From Halorubrum sp. DM2 (GTDB taxonomy: Archaea > Halobacteriota > Halobacteria > Halobacteriales > Haloferacaceae), in contig NZ_LR594487.1 in NCBI RefSeq assembly GCF_901686465.1, positions 2,263,020 to 2,327,019 of the forward strand: 64,000 bases of DNA, given 5' to 3'. A program made the translations under genes and the position numbers. This document shows positions 8,550 to 18,800 of the stretch, piece by piece. Numbering within the stretch: the first letter of the stretch is position 1; every line of letters starts with the position of its first letter. The notes under the pieces are model-generated. The model worked only from the letters and a program-made list of their open reading frames with translations, did not search any database and was not told the origin of the DNA.

Positions 8550-9737
8550 ATGGACCGGTCGGACGCACCCGAACCCGGGGACGCACCGACGCTCTCGGCG
8601 GCCGACGCGGCGCTCGTCGACGACCTGCTCGACGGGAGTCACCGCGCGCTCGCCCGGGTAATAACGAAGATCGAGAACCACACACCCGGGTACCGCGCGA
8701 TCGTCTCCGCGCTCCACGAACACACCGGCGGCGCGGACGTCGTCGGGATCACCGGCTCGCCGGGGGCGGGGAAGTCGACGCTGGTCGACAAGCTCGCGGC
8801 CGCCTACCGCGACCGCGACGAGACGGTGGGCGTGATCGCGGTCGACCCCTCGTCGCCGTACACCGGCGGGGCCGTCCTCGGCGACCGGATCCGGATGGGG
8901 TCGAACGTCGGCGACATGGACGTGTTCTTCCGGTCGATGAGCGCGCGCGGCCAGCTCGGCGGCCTCTCGACCGCGACCGCGGACGCCGTGAAGGCGCTCG
9001 ACGCCTTCGGGAAGGACGTGGTGATCTTAGAGACCGTCGGGGCGGGGCAAAACGAGGTCGACGTGGTCCGCACGGCCGACACCGTCGCGGTGCTGGTCCA
9101 GCCCGGCTCCGGCGACGACGTCCAGACGCTGAAGGCGGGCATCTTGGAGATCGGTGACGTGTTCGTCGTCAACAAGGCCGACATGGACGGCGCACAGCGG
9201 ACCGTCGCCGAGTTAGAGGAGATGGTCCACCGCCGCGAGGGTGGAACGACCGGCCGCGACGCCGGCCACCACGGCGCGGCCTCGATGGCCTCGACGGGCG
9301 CGGGCGGCTCCGCGGCGGGCCACCGCGACGCCGGTCGCGCGGGCGGTTCGGACTCCGACGGCCGCGGTCCGGACTCAGACGACCACGGTCCGGGCGCAGA
9401 CGAGTCGTGGACGCCGGATGTCTTAGAGACCGTCGCGAACACCGGCGAGGGCGTCGCGGCGCTGATCGAGGCGTTCGACGCGCACGCGGCGTACCTGCGG
9501 GAGTCCGGCGAGATCGCGGCGACCGAGCGGCGGCGGTACGCCGAGGAGATCCGCACGCTCGTGCGCGCGGACGTGGGGGCGCTCGCGACCGCCGAGATCG
9601 AGCGTCGGGGCGGGATCGACCGCCTCGCCGAGCGCGTCCGCGACCGCGAGACGGACCCGTACGCGGTCGCCGAGGCGATCGTGGGACCGATCGCCGACTG
9701 CGTCGAGGAGGCAGGCGACTGGGAGCGCGACGACTGA
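8550..9737 (+). CDS. meaB: Methylmalonyl-CoA mutase-associated GTPase MeaB (ArgK family)
   Basis: G-protein chaperone that loads and protects cobalamin in methylmalonyl-CoA mutase. The P-loop GSPGAGKST (about residue 70), DPSSPYTGG, the switch region ILETVGAGQNEVDV and the base-recognition NKAD are intact. The C-terminal helical dimerisation arm is present. At 395 residues it is longer than usual because of a low-complexity Gly/Asp/His-rich insertion at about residues 229-290, just after the NKAD strand. It directly follows the cobalamin-binding subunit without a gap. Confidence 0.93.
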   Translation: MDRSDAPEPGDAPTLSAADAALVDDLLDGSHRALARVITKIENHTPGYRAIVSALHEHTGGADVVGITGSPGAGKSTLVDKLAAAYRDRDETVGVIAVDPSSPYTGGAVLGDRIRMGSNVGDMDVFFRSMSARGQLGGLSTATADAVKALDAFGKDVVILETVGAGQNEVDVVRTADTVAVLVQPGSGDDVQTLKAGILEIGDVFVVNKADMDGAQRTVAELEEMVHRREGGTTGRDAGHHGAASMASTGAGGSAAGHRDAGRAGGSDSDGRGPDSDDHGPGADESWTPDVLETVANTGEGVAALIEAFDAHAAYLRESGEIAATERRRYAEEIRTLVRADVGALATAEIERRGGIDRLAERVRDRETDPYAVAEAIVGPIADCVEEAGDWERDD

Positions 9738-9783
9738 CGCGTCGTCCCACGGGTATAAGTCGCCAGCGAACCAACAGTTTTCT

Positions 9784-10737
9784 ATGAAGCTCAGGAACCT
9801 CCTCGGCAGCGCCGTCCTCGGCGTCGGCGCGCTCGCCGCGCTCAACACCGGTCTCCGGTACGAGGGCGAACTGGAGTCTCCGCTCGACGGCGACGACGGC
9901 GTCTTCCGCTGGCGCGGGATGGACGTGGCGTACACGGAGGCGGGCGACCCGGACGACCCGGACCTCGTCCTGCTCCACGGGATCAACGCCGCCGGCTCCT
10001 CCGGCGAGTGGCGCGCGGTGTTCGACGAGTTGGCCGCCGACTACCACGTCGTCGCGCCCGACTTCCCGGGGTACGGCCGCTCCGATCGGCCGCCGCTCCG
10101 GTACTCCGCCGCCCTGTACGAGGACTTCGTCCACGACTTCCTCGCCGAGTTCGACGAGCCGGCCGTCGTCGCCTCCTCGCTGTCGGCGGCGTACGCGGTC
10201 GCGGCCGTCGACGGCGGCGACGCGGCGGGCGACGTCGACCTGCGCGGGTTCGTCGCCGTCTGTCCGACCGCGACCGCGGGACCGAGTCCGGCGAAGGGGT
10301 GGCTCCGCGAGCTGCTCCGTGCCCCCCTCGTCGGGCAGGCGCTGTTCAACGTCATCTCGTCGAAGCCGTCGATCCGCTATTTCAACGCCGACCACGGCTA
10401 CGACGACCCCGCGAACCCGAGCGCGGAGTGGACCGACTACGAGTGGCGCACGACCCACGTCGAGAACGCGCGGTTCGCGCCCGCCTCGTTCGTCTCCGGG
10501 AGCCTGAACAGCGAGATCGACCTCGCCGCCGCGCTCGCGGACCTGGACGTCCCCCCGACCATCGTCTGGGGCCGCGAGGCGACCGTGAGCCCGCTCACTG
10601 ACGGGCGCGAACTCGCCGACGCGGCCGACGCGCGGCTCGTCGTCTTCGACCGGGCGCGGCTGCTCCCGCACGTCGAACACCCCAAGCGCTTCGTCGAGAC
10701 CGTCGAGGAGGCGCTCGCGGCGGGCGCGGTGGCGTAA
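9784..10737 (+). CDS. Alpha/beta hydrolase
   Basis: A 317-residue alpha/beta-hydrolase-fold protein. The oxyanion-hole motif LLHGINAAGSS is near residue 61 and a probable catalytic His lies in LLPHVEHPKRF near the C-terminus. The nucleophile elbow reads ASSLSAAYA instead of Gly-x-Ser-x-Gly, with Ser and Ala in the glycine positions; this is tolerated in some esterases but weakens any activity claim. A hydrophobic N-terminal stretch (LLGSAVLGVGALAALN) may be a membrane anchor. Substrate unknown. Confidence 0.72.
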   Translation: MKLRNLLGSAVLGVGALAALNTGLRYEGELESPLDGDDGVFRWRGMDVAYTEAGDPDDPDLVLLHGINAAGSSGEWRAVFDELAADYHVVAPDFPGYGRSDRPPLRYSAALYEDFVHDFLAEFDEPAVVASSLSAAYAVAAVDGGDAAGDVDLRGFVAVCPTATAGPSPAKGWLRELLRAPLVGQALFNVISSKPSIRYFNADHGYDDPANPSAEWTDYEWRTTHVENARFAPASFVSGSLNSEIDLAAALADLDVPPTIVWGREATVSPLTDGRELADAADARLVVFDRARLLPHVEHPKRFVETVEEALAAGAVA

Positions 10738-10757
10738 GACACGCTCGACCGGTCGCG

Positions 10758-11276
10758 TCAGCCGTCGCGGCGCACGTACAGCGTCTTCTCGCAGGCCGCG
10801 TGGACCGTCCCGCTCTCATCGACGAGCGAGACGAGGTACTCGCGGTCGGTCGACTCGCCGGGGTCGAGCGTCTCGCGGATCGCCTCGGTCTCGGATCTCG
10901 GTAGCTCGAACTCGGCGTACAGCGTGTCGCGCCCGGGTTCGATGAACTCCAGCGCGGCCGACTTGTCCCACACGGTGAACCCGTCGCCGAGGACTCGCCG
11001 GAGCATCATCATGTACACGGGGTCGATCGCGCCGTAGACGCTGCCGCCGAAGATCGTTCCGACCGCGTTCCGGGTGCGCCAGTTCAGCGGCAGCCGGATT
11101 CGGACGTAGCGCCAGTCGGCCGCGATGTGGTCGACGCGCGCACCTGTGCCGCGGTACGCGGGCAGGAGGTTGAACCCGTGCCGCCAGAGCCGACTCCGAC
11201 GGCTCTCCGCCGGCGGATCGTCGCGCAGCGGCCGGGGGTCGGGGTCGCGGTCGACTCCGATCGGGGAATCGCTCAC
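10758..11276 (-). CDS. Hotdog-fold thioesterase-like protein (DUF4442 type)
   Basis: A 172-residue protein of the YiiD_C/DUF4442 hotdog class, usually predicted to hydrolyse acyl-CoA thioesters. The central helix motif NAVGTIFGGSVYGAIDPVYM is recognisable, followed by beta strands such as DKSAALEFIEPGRDTLYAEF. It converges with the hydrolase gene, leaving only 20 bases between them. Its upstream side faces a copy of the dispersed structured repeat, so its leader could include that element. No catalytic activity can be assigned from sequence. Confidence 0.7.
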   Translation of the reverse strand: MSDSPIGVDRDPDPRPLRDDPPAESRRSRLWRHGFNLLPAYRGTGARVDHIAADWRYVRIRLPLNWRTRNAVGTIFGGSVYGAIDPVYMMMLRRVLGDGFTVWDKSAALEFIEPGRDTLYAEFELPRSETEAIRETLDPGESTDREYLVSLVDESGTVHAACEKTLYVRRDG

Positions 11277-11371
11277 GGCGATCCGCGGCGGGCCGGCGAC
11301 AAACCGGTGTCGGAACCGGCGACAACGCGCCCGGGGTTGTCGATGTCTTACATCTCTCTACGCAGTCTCGA

Positions 11372-11706
11372 TGGCGCGCGCCTGCGAGCGGTCGCCACAG
11401 GCGACCGCGAAGCAGCGTCGCGCGAGGGAGTCGGTCACCGGAGCGAAGCGGAGGTGACCGACGAGGTTGGGGAGGTGTGAGGGCGGTGCTGTGTGGTGCG
11501 GGGCGGTGCGGAACGGTGCGGGGCGGGAATCGAAGGGGCAGCCGCGAGGACGAAGACGCGCGACGCAAGGACCACAACGAGGGAGCGATAGCGACCGAGT
11601 GAGGACCGCAGCGAGCGCATCGAGTCCTCGCGGCTGGGGCTTCGGCGGTTGTGTTCACGTTAGTGACTACGTATCACCGAGCTGCTGGGACTTCGGCGGT
11701 TGTGTT
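11372..11706 (-). repeat. Dispersed structured element, copy 1
   Basis: Copy in minus orientation of an element also found at about 20470 and 32565 (plus). Read on the minus strand it begins with two CCGCCGAAGYCCCAGC boxes (within 11684-11706 and 11634-11656). Three inverted repeats follow: stem A (11624-11636 with 11539-11551, 13 bp), stem B (11453-11462 with 11430-11439, 10 bp) and stem C (11400-11408 with 11388-11396, 9 bp). It ends in GGCGCGCGCCAT. It lies between divergent genes and points toward the DUF4442 gene. ORFs inside it are not credible. Confidence 0.85.
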
Positions 11707-11849
11707 CGGAGACGAAGTCACGTATCACCGGCTAAACGGAAGTTCAATAGCGTTTACGCCGGTATCGGATTCGCCACTCCCAACTGCTGTTCCCACGTAT
11801 TCGTCTCGGCCCGAAACGGGTATCCCCGCGCGACCGCAACCCGACATCG

Positions 11850-12860
11850 ATGGAGTGCGACAAGTGCGGAGCCGACGCGATCCACCACGCCGCCTACTCC
11901 GGGGCGCACCTCTGTGGCCACCACCTCCGGGAATCGGTCGAGAAGCGCGTGAAGCGTCGGGTCCGCGAGGACGGGCTGCTCGATCCGGACGCGACCCCCG
12001 ACGACCCCGACCGCTGGGTGATCGGGCTCTCCGGCGGGAAAGACAGCGTCGCCCTGACGCAGATATTAGACGACGTGTTCGGGAGAGACCCCCGCGTGGA
12101 GATGCTCGCCTTAACCATCCACGAGGGGATCGAGGGGTACCGCGACGAGAGCGTCGACGCCTGCGTGGAGTTGGCCGACGACCTCTCGATGCGGCACGAA
12201 CTCGTCTCCTACGAGGAGGAGTTCGGCGTCCAGATGGACGACGTCGTCGAGAAGGACCCCGAGAACATGGCGGCCTGCGCGTACTGCGGCGTGTTCCGCC
12301 GGGACCTCCTCGAACAGTACGCCGCCGAGTTCGACGCCGACAAGCTGCTCACCGGCCACAACCTCGACGACGAGGCCCAGACCGCGCTGATGAACTTCCT
12401 CGAAGGCGACGTGCGACAGGTCGCGAAACACTTCGACGCCTCGCTCGGTCCCTTCGACGAGCGCGCCGAGACCGACGCGTTCGTCCCGCGCGCGAAACCG
12501 CTCCGCGACGTGCCGGAAAAGGAGATCGCCTTATACTGTCACGTCCGCGACCTGCCGACTCACATGGCCGAGTGCCCCCACGCCGAGGAGGCGTACCGCG
12601 GCGAGATCCAGTCGACGATCCACGCCTTAGAGGAGAACCACCCCGGCGCGCGCCACTCGATCATGGCCGGCTACGAGGAGCTGTCCGCGCTCGCTGCCGA
12701 GGCGTACCGCGGGAGCGGCGAGGGCGGCGACGCGGACGACGCCGGTGACGCCGACGTACCGGACTCGCCCGCCCTCCGCGAGTGCGAGCGCTGCGGCTCA
12801 CAGACCAGTCGGGACGTCTGTCGGAAGTGCCGGCTACTGGAGTCGATCGAGGCGGTTTAG
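11850..12860 (+). CDS. ncsA: tRNA 2-thiolation protein, NcsA/TtcA family
   Basis: PP-loop ATPase that adenylates a tRNA uridine or cytidine for sulfur insertion; in haloarchaea NcsA with the ubiquitin-like SAMP2 makes 2-thiouridine. An N-terminal zinc ribbon (CDKCGADAI ... CGHH), the PP-loop GLSGGKDSVALTQ (near residue 59), Cys residues in AACAYCGVFRR and the C-terminal zinc finger CERCGSQTSRDVCRKC are all visible, as in the TIGR00269-type family. Length is 336 residues. A leader of some 140 bases separates it from repeat copy 1. Confidence 0.88.
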   Translation: MECDKCGADAIHHAAYSGAHLCGHHLRESVEKRVKRRVREDGLLDPDATPDDPDRWVIGLSGGKDSVALTQILDDVFGRDPRVEMLALTIHEGIEGYRDESVDACVELADDLSMRHELVSYEEEFGVQMDDVVEKDPENMAACAYCGVFRRDLLEQYAAEFDADKLLTGHNLDDEAQTALMNFLEGDVRQVAKHFDASLGPFDERAETDAFVPRAKPLRDVPEKEIALYCHVRDLPTHMAECPHAEEAYRGEIQSTIHALEENHPGARHSIMAGYEELSALAAEAYRGSGEGGDADDAGDADVPDSPALRECERCGSQTSRDVCRKCRLLESIEAV

Positions 12861-12933
12861 CCGAAAAACGTTCGTCAGCGGACCGCGTCGAAACGGCGTT
12901 CGGCCGTCGGTTCTCCGGAAAACGGGGGATGGC

Positions 12934-14175
12934 TCAGCGAATGACGTCGAGCCCGTTGTTCTTCTCGACCGGCTCGTTGCCGCCGTCGGACTCCCACGCG
13001 TTGCGGTCGGTGCCGCCGGAGACCGCCGGCTCGCCTCTGTTGCCGCCGCCCGCGGCCTCGTTCGCTTCGGCCGCGCGCGAACGCGAGTCGCCGAGGTCGT
13101 CGATGTCGTCGCCGTTGACCGCGGCGCGCGACTTGTCGGCCTGCTTCTGGGTCGAGGGGCCGAGCACCTGCGCGCTCTGGACGCCCGTCATGATCGCCAT
13201 GACGCGCACCTTGCCCTTGTACTCTTCCTGGATGCGAGCGCCCCAGATCACGTTGGCGCTCGCCTCCAGCCGCTCGGTGATGTTGTTCGCGATCCCCTCG
13301 GCCTCCTTCAGGGTGAGGTCCGGGCCGCCCGTGATGTGGACGAGCCCGCCGGAGGCACCGCGGTAGTCGACGTCCAAGAGCGGGTGGTTCATCGCGTCGT
13401 TGACCACCTCTTGGGTCTTGTTCTTGTCTTGGGTCTCGCCGACGAGCATCACGGCGACGCCGCCTTGATTCATGATCGTCGACATGTCCGCGTAGTCGAG
13501 GTTGATGAGGCTCGGCTGGGTGATCGTCTCCGAGATCCCCTTGACCGTCTCCGCGATGATCTGGTCCATCACGGAGAACGCCTTCCCGATCGGCAGGTTC
13601 GGGACGTAATCGAGCAGGCGGTTGTTGTCGAGGACGATGATCGAGTCGGCCTCGTTACGCAAGGTCTCTAGGCCCTCTTCGGCTTTCACCGTGCGGGCGC
13701 GCTCGACGTTGAACGGGGTCGAGACCATCCCGACGACGATGGCTCCCTGCTCTTTGGCGATCTTCGAGATGACCGGGGCCGCGCCGGTGCCCGTGCCGCC
13801 GCCCATCCCGGCGGTGACGAAGACGAGGTCGGCGTCGCCGAGTACCTCCTTGATCGTCCCTTGGGCCATCTCGGTCGCGCGCTCGCCCATCTTGGGGTCG
13901 CCGCCGGCACCGAGCCCCTGCGTGAGCGACTTGCCCACGAGGATCTTGGTGTCGGCCTCGATCATCTTGAGGTGCTGTTTGTCGGTGTTGATCGCGACGG
14001 TCTCAGCGCCGTCGACGCCGATGTTGTACAGTCGGTTGACCGTGTTGTTACCGGCACCGCCGGCACCGACGATGACGATTCGGGGGTCCCCGAACTCGTC
14101 GTCCTCCATGTCGACGTCCATGTCGCGCTTCTCCGCTTCCGCGTTGTCGAGGGCGTCCTGAACGAGATCTTGCAT
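12934..14175 (-). CDS. ftsZ2: Cell-division tubulin homologue FtsZ2
   Basis: Cytoskeletal GTPase that drives constriction in haloarchaeal division. The tubulin signature [10 protein letters not shown] (about residues 122-131), [16 protein letters not shown] near the N-terminus and the T7 loop region NLDYADM are intact. The N-terminus [17 protein letters not shown] and the terminal NGLDVIR motif separate FtsZ2 from FtsZ1. Between the GTPase core and that motif lies a variable disordered linker. It starts four bases after the cdrS stop codon, so the two genes form one transcription unit, matching the known haloarchaeal cdrS-ftsZ2 arrangement. Confidence 0.96.
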   Translation of the reverse strand: MQDLVQDALDNAEAEKRDMDVDMEDDEFGDPRIVIVGAGGAGNNTVNRLYNIGVDGAETVAINTDKQHLKMIEADTKILVGKSLTQGLGAGGDPKMGERATEMAQGTIKEVLGDADLVFVTAGMGGGTGTGAAPVISKIAKEQGAIVVGMVSTPFNVERARTVKAEEGLETLRNEADSIIVLDNNRLLDYVPNLPIGKAFSVMDQIIAETVKGISETITQPSLINLDYADMSTIMNQGGVAVMLVGETQDKNKTQEVVNDAMNHPLLDVDYRGASGGLVHITGGPDLTLKEAEGIANNITERLEASANVIWGARIQEEYKGKVRVMAIMTGVQSAQVLGPSTQKQADKSRAAVNGDDIDDLGDSRSRAAEANEAAGGGNRGEPAVSGGTDRNAWESDGGNEPVEKNNGLDVIR

Positions 14176-14179
14176 CTGT

Positions 14180-14359
14180 TTACACCTTCGCCCAGTTGCG
14201 GTTGCGGCCGCGCTCGTCGCGCTCGCCGTCCTGTTCGTTCAACATCTCGCGGACGGCCGACCGGATCGCTTCGCTCCGGTTCGGGAACTCGCCCGTCTCG
14301 ACCATCTGTTCGACCTCGTCGATCTGCTGTTTCGGGATTCGTAGTGTCACACGCTCCAT
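14180..14359 (-). CDS. cdrS: Ribbon-helix-helix cell-division regulator CdrS
   Basis: A 59-residue CopG/RHH transcription factor. The ribbon strand [13 protein letters not shown] is followed by two helices ending [17 protein letters not shown], and a short basic tail. In Halobacterium the protein of this position and size, CdrS, controls ftsZ2 and the onset of division. It ends four bases before ftsZ2 and is preceded by a region with five GTAAGAC heptamers that could be its own operator. The ATG at 14359 was chosen because the ribbon strand starts at residue 2. Confidence 0.92.
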   Translation of the reverse strand: MERVTLRIPKQQIDEVEQMVETGEFPNRSEAIRSAVREMLNEQDGERDERGRNRNWAKV

Positions 14360-14369
14360 TGGTATTCCC

Positions 14370-14530
14370 CCGGTAAGACGGCGGACACGCGACGCGTGTG
14401 TCTTACAGCGCGGGACCGCCCGGACGCGGGATACCGACCCACGCCGGACGCCGCCTGTAAGACGACCGTCTTACGCGGCTCAACCAATTAATGCTAAACA
14501 TATAAAACTACCGGCGAGTGTAAGACACTC
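14370..14530 (-). promoter_or_regulatory. cdrS-ftsZ2 promoter with repeated GTAAGAC operator-like boxes
   Basis: The 215-base gap between cdrL and cdrS holds five GTAAGAC heptamers in either orientation, at 14373-14379, 14400-14406, 14457-14463, 14468-14474 and 14520-14526. The middle pair forms the 18-base inverted repeat GTAAGACG-AC-CGTCTTAC (14457-14474). A minus-strand TATA box (ttttatatg, about 14498-14507) lies upstream of that palindrome, so the palindrome covers the expected transcription start. RHH dimers bind short inverted repeats, which fits autoregulation by CdrS or control by CdrL. Confidence 0.65.
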
Positions 14531-14574
14531 GGCGAAACGCGCGGCCCGTGGCGTATGACAGGATCCGTGGACGG

Positions 14575-15183
14575 TCACCGATCGTTCAACACGTCCGCGG
14601 CCGGGGTTCGCCGACCGCAGCCGGGGCAAAACGCCCAGTCCGTCCGGAGCTCGTCGCCGCACTCGCAGAACGCCCTGTGTGACTGTTTTTCCCCGCAGTT
14701 CGGGCAGTACACGTGATCCGACGGCACGTTCTCGCCGCACCCGCCGCAGACGTTTTCGCGCGGTTTCGCGCCCGGGCTCTCGCTCGTCTTACGCGCGCTC
14801 GGTTCCGCGTCGTCGGCCGTCTCACGCGTCACACTAACGGCCTCTTCGTCCTCGTCTGGTCCGGCGTTCGGCGCATCGAGCGTGATGTTTACGTTGATGT
14901 CGCCGGCGTTTCCCGGAGCCGGCCTCGGCACCGCGGCACCGCCCGGCGGCCCGAGGCGTTCGTCGAGCGCGGCGTCGAGCCGTTCCGCGATCAGTTCGTC
15001 GACGCGGTCCGCGAGGGCGTCGTCGACGCCGCCGGCCGACGCGTCTGACCCGTCGGACGCCGTCTCCTCCTCGCCGTCGAGGTACGTCCGGAGCGCCTCC
15101 CGCATCACCTCGCTCTTCGAGGCGTCACACGCTTCCAGCCGGTCGACGAGTCCGTCGTCCGCCCGGAAGGTGATCTTGCTCAT
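14575..15183 (-). CDS. cdrL: RHH and zinc-ribbon regulator CdrL
   Basis: A 202-residue protein with an N-terminal ribbon-helix-helix domain (SKITFRADDGLVDRLEACD, then SKSEVMREALRTYL), an acidic disordered middle and two C-terminal zinc ribbons (CGGCGENVPSDHVYCPNCG and CECGDELRTDWAFCPGCG). Position upstream of cdrS-ftsZ2 and this architecture match CdrL of the haloarchaeal cdr locus. A separate promoter region lies between it and cdrS, so it may be transcribed alone as well as with the division genes. The gene at 15342 is divergent. Confidence 0.88.
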   Translation of the reverse strand: MSKITFRADDGLVDRLEACDASKSEVMREALRTYLDGEEETASDGSDASAGGVDDALADRVDELIAERLDAALDERLGPPGGAAVPRPAPGNAGDINVNITLDAPNAGPDEDEEAVSVTRETADDAEPSARKTSESPGAKPRENVCGGCGENVPSDHVYCPNCGEKQSHRAFCECGDELRTDWAFCPGCGRRTPAADVLNDR

Positions 15184-15341
15184 ACCCGAGCGTATTCGTG
15201 GTCAGTACAAGTATCTTCCCCCGTCGTCTGACATGTTTCACAACGCCGAAACGTTCGGCGGAACGCCGCCGAATCGTGTGATTTGGTCACACATGTGTCT
15301 GACGCAGATTTATACGCGTCGCGCGAGCATGCGTGTGTATA

Positions 15342-15818
15342 ATGAGTAACCGCGTCGAGGATCTCGAACGGCAGGTCGCGGAGCTACAGGCGGCGGTCAA
15401 CGGACTCACCGAAGAGCTCGTCGAGATGAAAGAGCGCGTCCGACAGCTGGAAGACGAGCGCTCGGTCGCGGTCGAGGCGGACGCGGCCGGCGCGGAAGCC
15501 GGCTCCGAGAGCGGCACGGAGGAGGCCGCCGCCGAGCCGGCGGCCGACGACGACGCGACCGAGCAGGTGTCCGGCGGCGAGCGGACGACGCACTCCGACG
15601 ACCACGTCGACGTCTTCGAGTCCGTCGAGGAGTCGTCCGACGGCGCGCCCGAGGCCGACGCGACGGCGTCCGACGACGCGGGCGACGGGGACGACGTCAT
15701 CGTGCCCGAACAGTCGGCGACGACGCCCGACGCGGAGTCGCGCGCCGAGGAGGGCGAAGCGGCCGACGGCGACGACGACGGCGAGTCGAGCGAGGGCGAC
15801 GACATCATCGTCGCGTAA
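15342..15818 (+). CDS. Acidic coiled-coil protein upstream of smc
   Basis: A 158-residue protein: an N-terminal coiled coil of about 45 residues (VEDLERQVAELQAAVNGLTE onward), then a long Asp/Glu/Ala/Ser-rich disordered part with two similar short motifs, GDDVIVPEQS and GDDIIVA, the latter at the C-terminus. The start is ATG 15342 rather than the in-frame GTG at 15333, because a TATA box (tttata, 15309-15314) sits about 30 bases before the ATG. It ends 18 bases before smc and is probably co-transcribed with smc-scpA. I recognise it only as a haloarchaeal conserved protein; a link to SMC is inferred from position. Confidence 0.75.
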   Translation: MSNRVEDLERQVAELQAAVNGLTEELVEMKERVRQLEDERSVAVEADAAGAEAGSESGTEEAAAEPAADDDATEQVSGGERTTHSDDHVDVFESVEESSDGAPEADATASDDAGDGDDVIVPEQSATTPDAESRAEEGEAADGDDDGESSEGDDIIVA

Positions 15819-15836
15819 GCGGTCGCCTCCGACCAC

Positions 15837-18800
15837 ATGCACATTACTGAAGTCGTTCTGGACGGGTTCAAGAGCTTCGGGCGGACGACGAGGATCCCCT
15901 TCTACGAGGACTTCACGGTCGTCACCGGCCCGAACGGCTCCGGGAAGTCGAACATCATCGACGGGGTGTTGTTCGCGCTCGGGCTGGCGCGCACCCGCGG
16001 GATCCGCGCGAAGAAGCTCACCGACCTCATCTACAACCCCGGCCACGACGACGGCGAGGAGTCCGGCGGGCCGAAGGAGGCGTCCGTCACCGTCGTGCTC
16101 TCCAACGAGGACGGCGCGCTCGACCGGTCGCAGGTCGTCTCCGCGGCCGGCACCGAGAACGTCGGCGACGTCTCGGAGATCACGATCAAACGCCGCGTGA
16201 AGGAGACGGAGGACAACTACTACTCGTACTACTACCTCAACGGCCGGTCGGTGAACCTCTCGGACGTTCAGGACCTGCTCGCGGCGGCGGGCGTGACGCC
16301 GGAGGGGTACAACGTGGTGATGCAGGGCGACGTCACCGAGATCATCAACATGACGCCCTACCAGCGCCGGGGGATCGTCGACGAGATCGCCGGCGTCGCC
16401 GAGTTCGACGAGAAGAAGGAGGCCGCCTACGAGGAGCTGGACACCGTCGAAGACCGGATCGGCGAGGCGGACCTCCGCATCGGCGAGAAGGAGGAGCGGC
16501 TCGACCAGCTCGCCGACGAGCGCGAGACCGCCCTCCAGTATCAGGACCTCCGCGACGAGCTGGAGGAGTACCGCGGGTTTCGCAAGGCCTCCGAGCTGGA
16601 GGAGAAACGCGAGACGCTCGCGACCGTCGCGGACGACGTCGAGGAGGCGGAGGCGGAGCTCGACGAGCTGCGTTCCGAACTCGACGCCAGACAGGGGAAG
16701 CTCACCCGCTTGGAGGAGGACTTAGCGGACCTCAACCACGAGATCGAGACGAAAGGGGAAGACGAGCAGATCCAGATCCGGTCGGAGATCGAGTCGATCA
16801 AAGGCGAGATCTCGCGGCTCGAAGACAAGATCGAGTCGGCCGAGTCGCGCGCGGAGTCGGCCGAAAACGACCGCAGACAGGCGTTCGTCCAGATCGACCG
16901 CAAGGAGGAGACGATCGAGGAGCTGGACGACGATATTCGCGAGACGAAAGTCGAGAAGGCCTCGGTAAAATCGGAGCTGGCGACGAAGCGCTCGGAGCTC
17001 GCCGACGTGGAGGCCGAAATCGAGGGCGCGGACACCGAGTTCGACGAGCTGAAGGCCGACCTCTCGGAGAAGAAGGAGTCGATCGAGTCGCTGCGCGAGG
17101 AGAAAAACGAGACGCAACGCGAGAAGGACCGGCTGCTCGACGAGGCTCGCCGCCGCTCGAACGCGGTGAGCGAGGCCCGCGAGGAGCTGGAGGAGGCCCG
17201 CGAGTCGCTCCCGGAGCACAAAGCGCGCATCTCCGAGCTAAAAAGCGAGCTGGACAAAGCCGAGAAGAACGAGGCGACCATCGAGGACGCCGTCGCGGAC
17301 CTGTTCGCCGAGAAGGCGGAGAGCGAGGAGCGCTTAGAGGAGATCGAGTCGACGCTCCGCGAGAAGCAAAACGAGTACGCCAAGCTGGAGGCGGCCGCCG
17401 ACCAGCGCGGCGACGCCTCGTGGCCCCGGGCGGTCACCGAGGTGAAGAACGGCGGCATCGACGGCGTTCACGGTGCCGTCGGCGAACTCGGCTCGGTCGG
17501 TGCCGAGTACGCCGAGGCCTGTGAGACCGCCGCGGGCGGTCGGCTCGCGAACGTCGTCGTCGACGACGACGGCGTCGGCTCGACCTGTATCGACTACCTG
17601 AAACAGCGGAACGCGGGGCGGGCGACGTTCCTCCCGATCACGAAGATGGACGACCGGAGCCTGCCGCGGAAGCCCTCGCTGCCGGGCGTCGTCGACTTCG
17701 CGCGGAACCTCGTCGACTACGACGCCGAGTACGAGTCGATCTTCTCGTACGTGCTCGGCTCGACGCTCGTCGTCGAGGACATGTCGACCGCCCGCGAGCT
17801 GATGGGTGACTTCCGGATGGTGACCCTCGACGGCGACCTCGTCGAGAAGTCGGGCGCGATGACCGGCGGCTCCGGCGGCGGCTCCCGCTACTCGTTCACG
17901 AAGTCCGGCGGCGGGAAGCTCGAACGCCTCGCGACGGAGATCTCCGACCTCGAAGACGAGCGTCGGTCGGTCCAGTCGGAGATCGACGCGCTCGACGACG
18001 ACATCGAGGACGCCCGCGACCGCAAGGCGGACGCGGCCGAGCGCGTCCGGTCGCTGGAGGCGGACGTCGAGCGCGCCGAAGACGACCTCGCGGAGGCCGA
18101 AGCGCGGATCGAGGAGTTGGAGGCGGAACTGGAGGAACTGGAGGCGGAACGCGAGTCCGTCGACGCGGAGATGACCTCGTTGGACGAGGAGCTGTCGGAG
18201 ATCGACGCCGAGATCGACGAACTCGCGGCCGAGATAGACGAGATCGAAGCCGAACTCGCCGACTCGAAGATCCCGGAGCTCTCCGAACGGGCCGACGAGA
18301 TCCGCGCCGAGATCGACGAGTTGGAAGACCGGATGAACTCGCTCGACGGCCGGATCAACGAGCTGGAGTTGGAGAAGGGGTACGCCGAGGACGCGCTCGA
18401 CGACCTCCACGACGACGTCGAGGAGGCACAGAACGCGAAGGCCGAGGCGGAGGAGGCGATCGCGGACCACGAGGCCGCCATCGAGGAGAAGCAGGCGGAA
18501 CTCGACGAAAAGAAGGAGGCGATCGCCGACCTCGAAGAAGAGCTCACGGAGCTGAAAGAAGAGCGCGAAGACCTCCGCGAGGAGATCCGCGAGGCGACAC
18601 AGCGGCGCGACGAGCAGCGCTCGCTCGTCTCGGAGGCGGAGTCGGAGCTGTCGGACCTGACCGACCGCCGCGACCGCTTGGAGTGGGAGATAGACGAACT
18701 GGAGTCGCAGGTCGGCGACTACGACGCCGCGGAGATCCCCGACCTCGACGAGGTGGAGTCGCGGATCGAGGATCTGAACGCGGAGATGGAGGCGTTAGAG

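Noticed and set aside
11125-11480. Plus-strand frames near structured element copy 1
   Set aside because: They run into the inverted repeats, are basic, and are not preserved in the other two copies.
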